DNA from: S139-23 sp047639315
Lineage (GTDB): Bacteria; Planctomycetota; GCA-002687715; DRQF01
DNA: 64,000 bases
NCBI GenBank assembly: GCA_047639315.1
Contig: JBLINQ010000006.1
Span: forward strand, 1-64,000
Reading direction: 5' to 3'
Position 1 is the stretch's first letter. Every line of letters begins with the position of its first letter. Made by a program: the position numbers and the translations under genes. Shown one piece after another: positions 63,509 to 64,000 of this stretch. Under the pieces are notes generated by a model that was not told the DNA's origin, did no database searches, and worked only from the letters and a program-made list of their open reading frames with translations.

Positions 63509-64000
63509 GAAAGCTACGCGTTCTTGCCATCACTCACGAAAGTCTCGTCCCTCCAGAGAATCCGACTGCCGACGAAATCGAAAAGGCACCGTGGAAGATG
63601 GACTACGACGTTCTCAAAACACTTCAAGAACTGGGACACACCGTCAAGACACTCGGCATGAGCAGCGAATTGGGCCCCATTCGGGAAGCAATCAAGGAAT
63701 TCAATCCGCACATCGCCTTCAATCTCCTGGATGAATTCGACGGCGAGATCCTCTTCGATCAAAACGTCGTCAGCTACTTGGAGTTATTGGGGGTTCCTTA
63801 CACGGGTTGCAATCCGCGCGGACTGATCCTTGGTCGCGACAAGGCCCTATCGAAGAAACTTCTCTACTATCACCGTATCCCAGTCCCCGACTTCGCTGTT
63901 TTCCGCCGTGGGATGAGAGTCAAGAAACCGAAGAAACTAGAATATCCGCTGATCGTCAAATCACTGATCGAACAAGCATCTGCTGGGATCTCCCAAGCAA
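63505..64000 (+). CDS. D-Ala-D-Ala-ligase-like ATP-grasp enzyme, cut by window edge
   Basis: The frame opens at the ATG at 63505 and runs off the end, giving 165 residues. It starts MRKLRVLAITHESLVPPENPTADEIEKAPWK, then has AFNLLDEFDGE and the ligase-type YTGCNPRGLILGRDKALSKKLLYYHRIPVPDF, and the beginning of the ATP-grasp core, PLIVKSLIEQASAGI. D-Ala-D-Ala ligases and their relatives join amino acids using ATP. It overlaps the metallopeptidase gene by four bases. The main catalytic half lies beyond the window. Confidence 0.85.
   Translation, partial: MRKLRVLAITHESLVPPENPTADEIEKAPWKMDYDVLKTLQELGHTVKTLGMSSELGPIREAIKEFNPHIAFNLLDEFDGEILFDQNVVSYLELLGVPYTGCNPRGLILGRDKALSKKLLYYHRIPVPDFAVFRRGMRVKKPKKLEYPLIVKSLIEQASAGISQA

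Noticed and set aside
1..64000. CRISPR array, rRNA, tRNA or prophage
   Set aside because: No regular repeat-spacer pattern, no rRNA-like or cloverleaf sequence and no phage structural genes were seen.

Overview
The window looks like a chromosomal segment of a Gram-negative, probably planctomycete-like bacterium. The evidence is indirect. Secreted proteins end in a C-terminal module (NPLSP-type strand, then a Q-W/F-A-x-x-D-P-x-A-P motif) that I associate with Planctomycetota. There is a PASTA-less, planctomycete-style Ser/Thr kinase relict and an ECF sigma relict. LptB/LptF/LptG genes imply an outer membrane with LPS-like lipid transport. No rRNA, tRNA, CRISPR array or phage module was seen.

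Layout. 0-9 kb: a cut-off secreted protein, a DUF368 polyprenyl-phosphate transporter, a DUF983 protein, an FHA-SET gene pair, a MoxR-VWA pair, an atypical response regulator and an SGNH hydrolase. 9-18 kb: an S46 dipeptidyl-peptidase with a DPP11-type Arg, an NHL-like lipoprotein, a Dot1-like methyltransferase, a kinase-like APH protein, two secreted proteins and a DUF1801 protein with a histone-H1-like tail. 18-22 kb: folE2 and a type-2 ileS. 22-25 kb: two tandem secreted paralogues plus the relict of a third. 25-29.7 kb: an AsmA-like protein, a SYLF lipoprotein, a dead sensor kinase and an M28 peptidase. 30-38.5 kb is envelope biogenesis: an orphan FtsX-like permease with a membrane partner, a possible structured RNA, a three-gene lipoprotein/small membrane protein operon (inactive C39-like protein first), and lptB divergent from lptFG. 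38.8-41.6 kb is a tight operon of a DAG-kinase-like enzyme, a nucleotidyltransferase-like protein that may be Tam41-related, and a MobA-like NTP transferase, which together suggest phospholipid head-group synthesis.

41.6-50 kb: a spermidine-synthase-like protein, a Ser/Thr kinase pseudogene, a sulfotransferase, an ELM1-like glycosyltransferase, a di-haem cytochrome c peroxidase carrying the secreted-protein C-terminal module, a GT4 glycosyltransferase and an acyl desaturase. 50.6-54.5 kb: the tungstate transporter tupABC and two HEAT-repeat proteins. 54.9-62.3 kb is the most rearranged part: an ECF sigma relict, a group II intron (about 2.0 kb) with its maturase, and a tandem duplication of a SEC-C/Uup gene pair. 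In that duplication one SEC-C copy is decayed and one Uup copy has lost its C-terminal domain next to the intron. 62.4-64 kb: a zinc-metallopeptidase-like gene translationally coupled to a D-Ala-D-Ala-ligase-like ATP-grasp gene that runs off the window.

Several starts were moved inward from the longest frame because a Shine-Dalgarno sequence, signal peptide or overlap favoured it. Four signalling genes or relicts are broken (histidine kinase, Ser/Thr kinase, ECF sigma, and a receiver protein with a degenerate kinase-like part that is still open), so signalling genes appear to turn over here.
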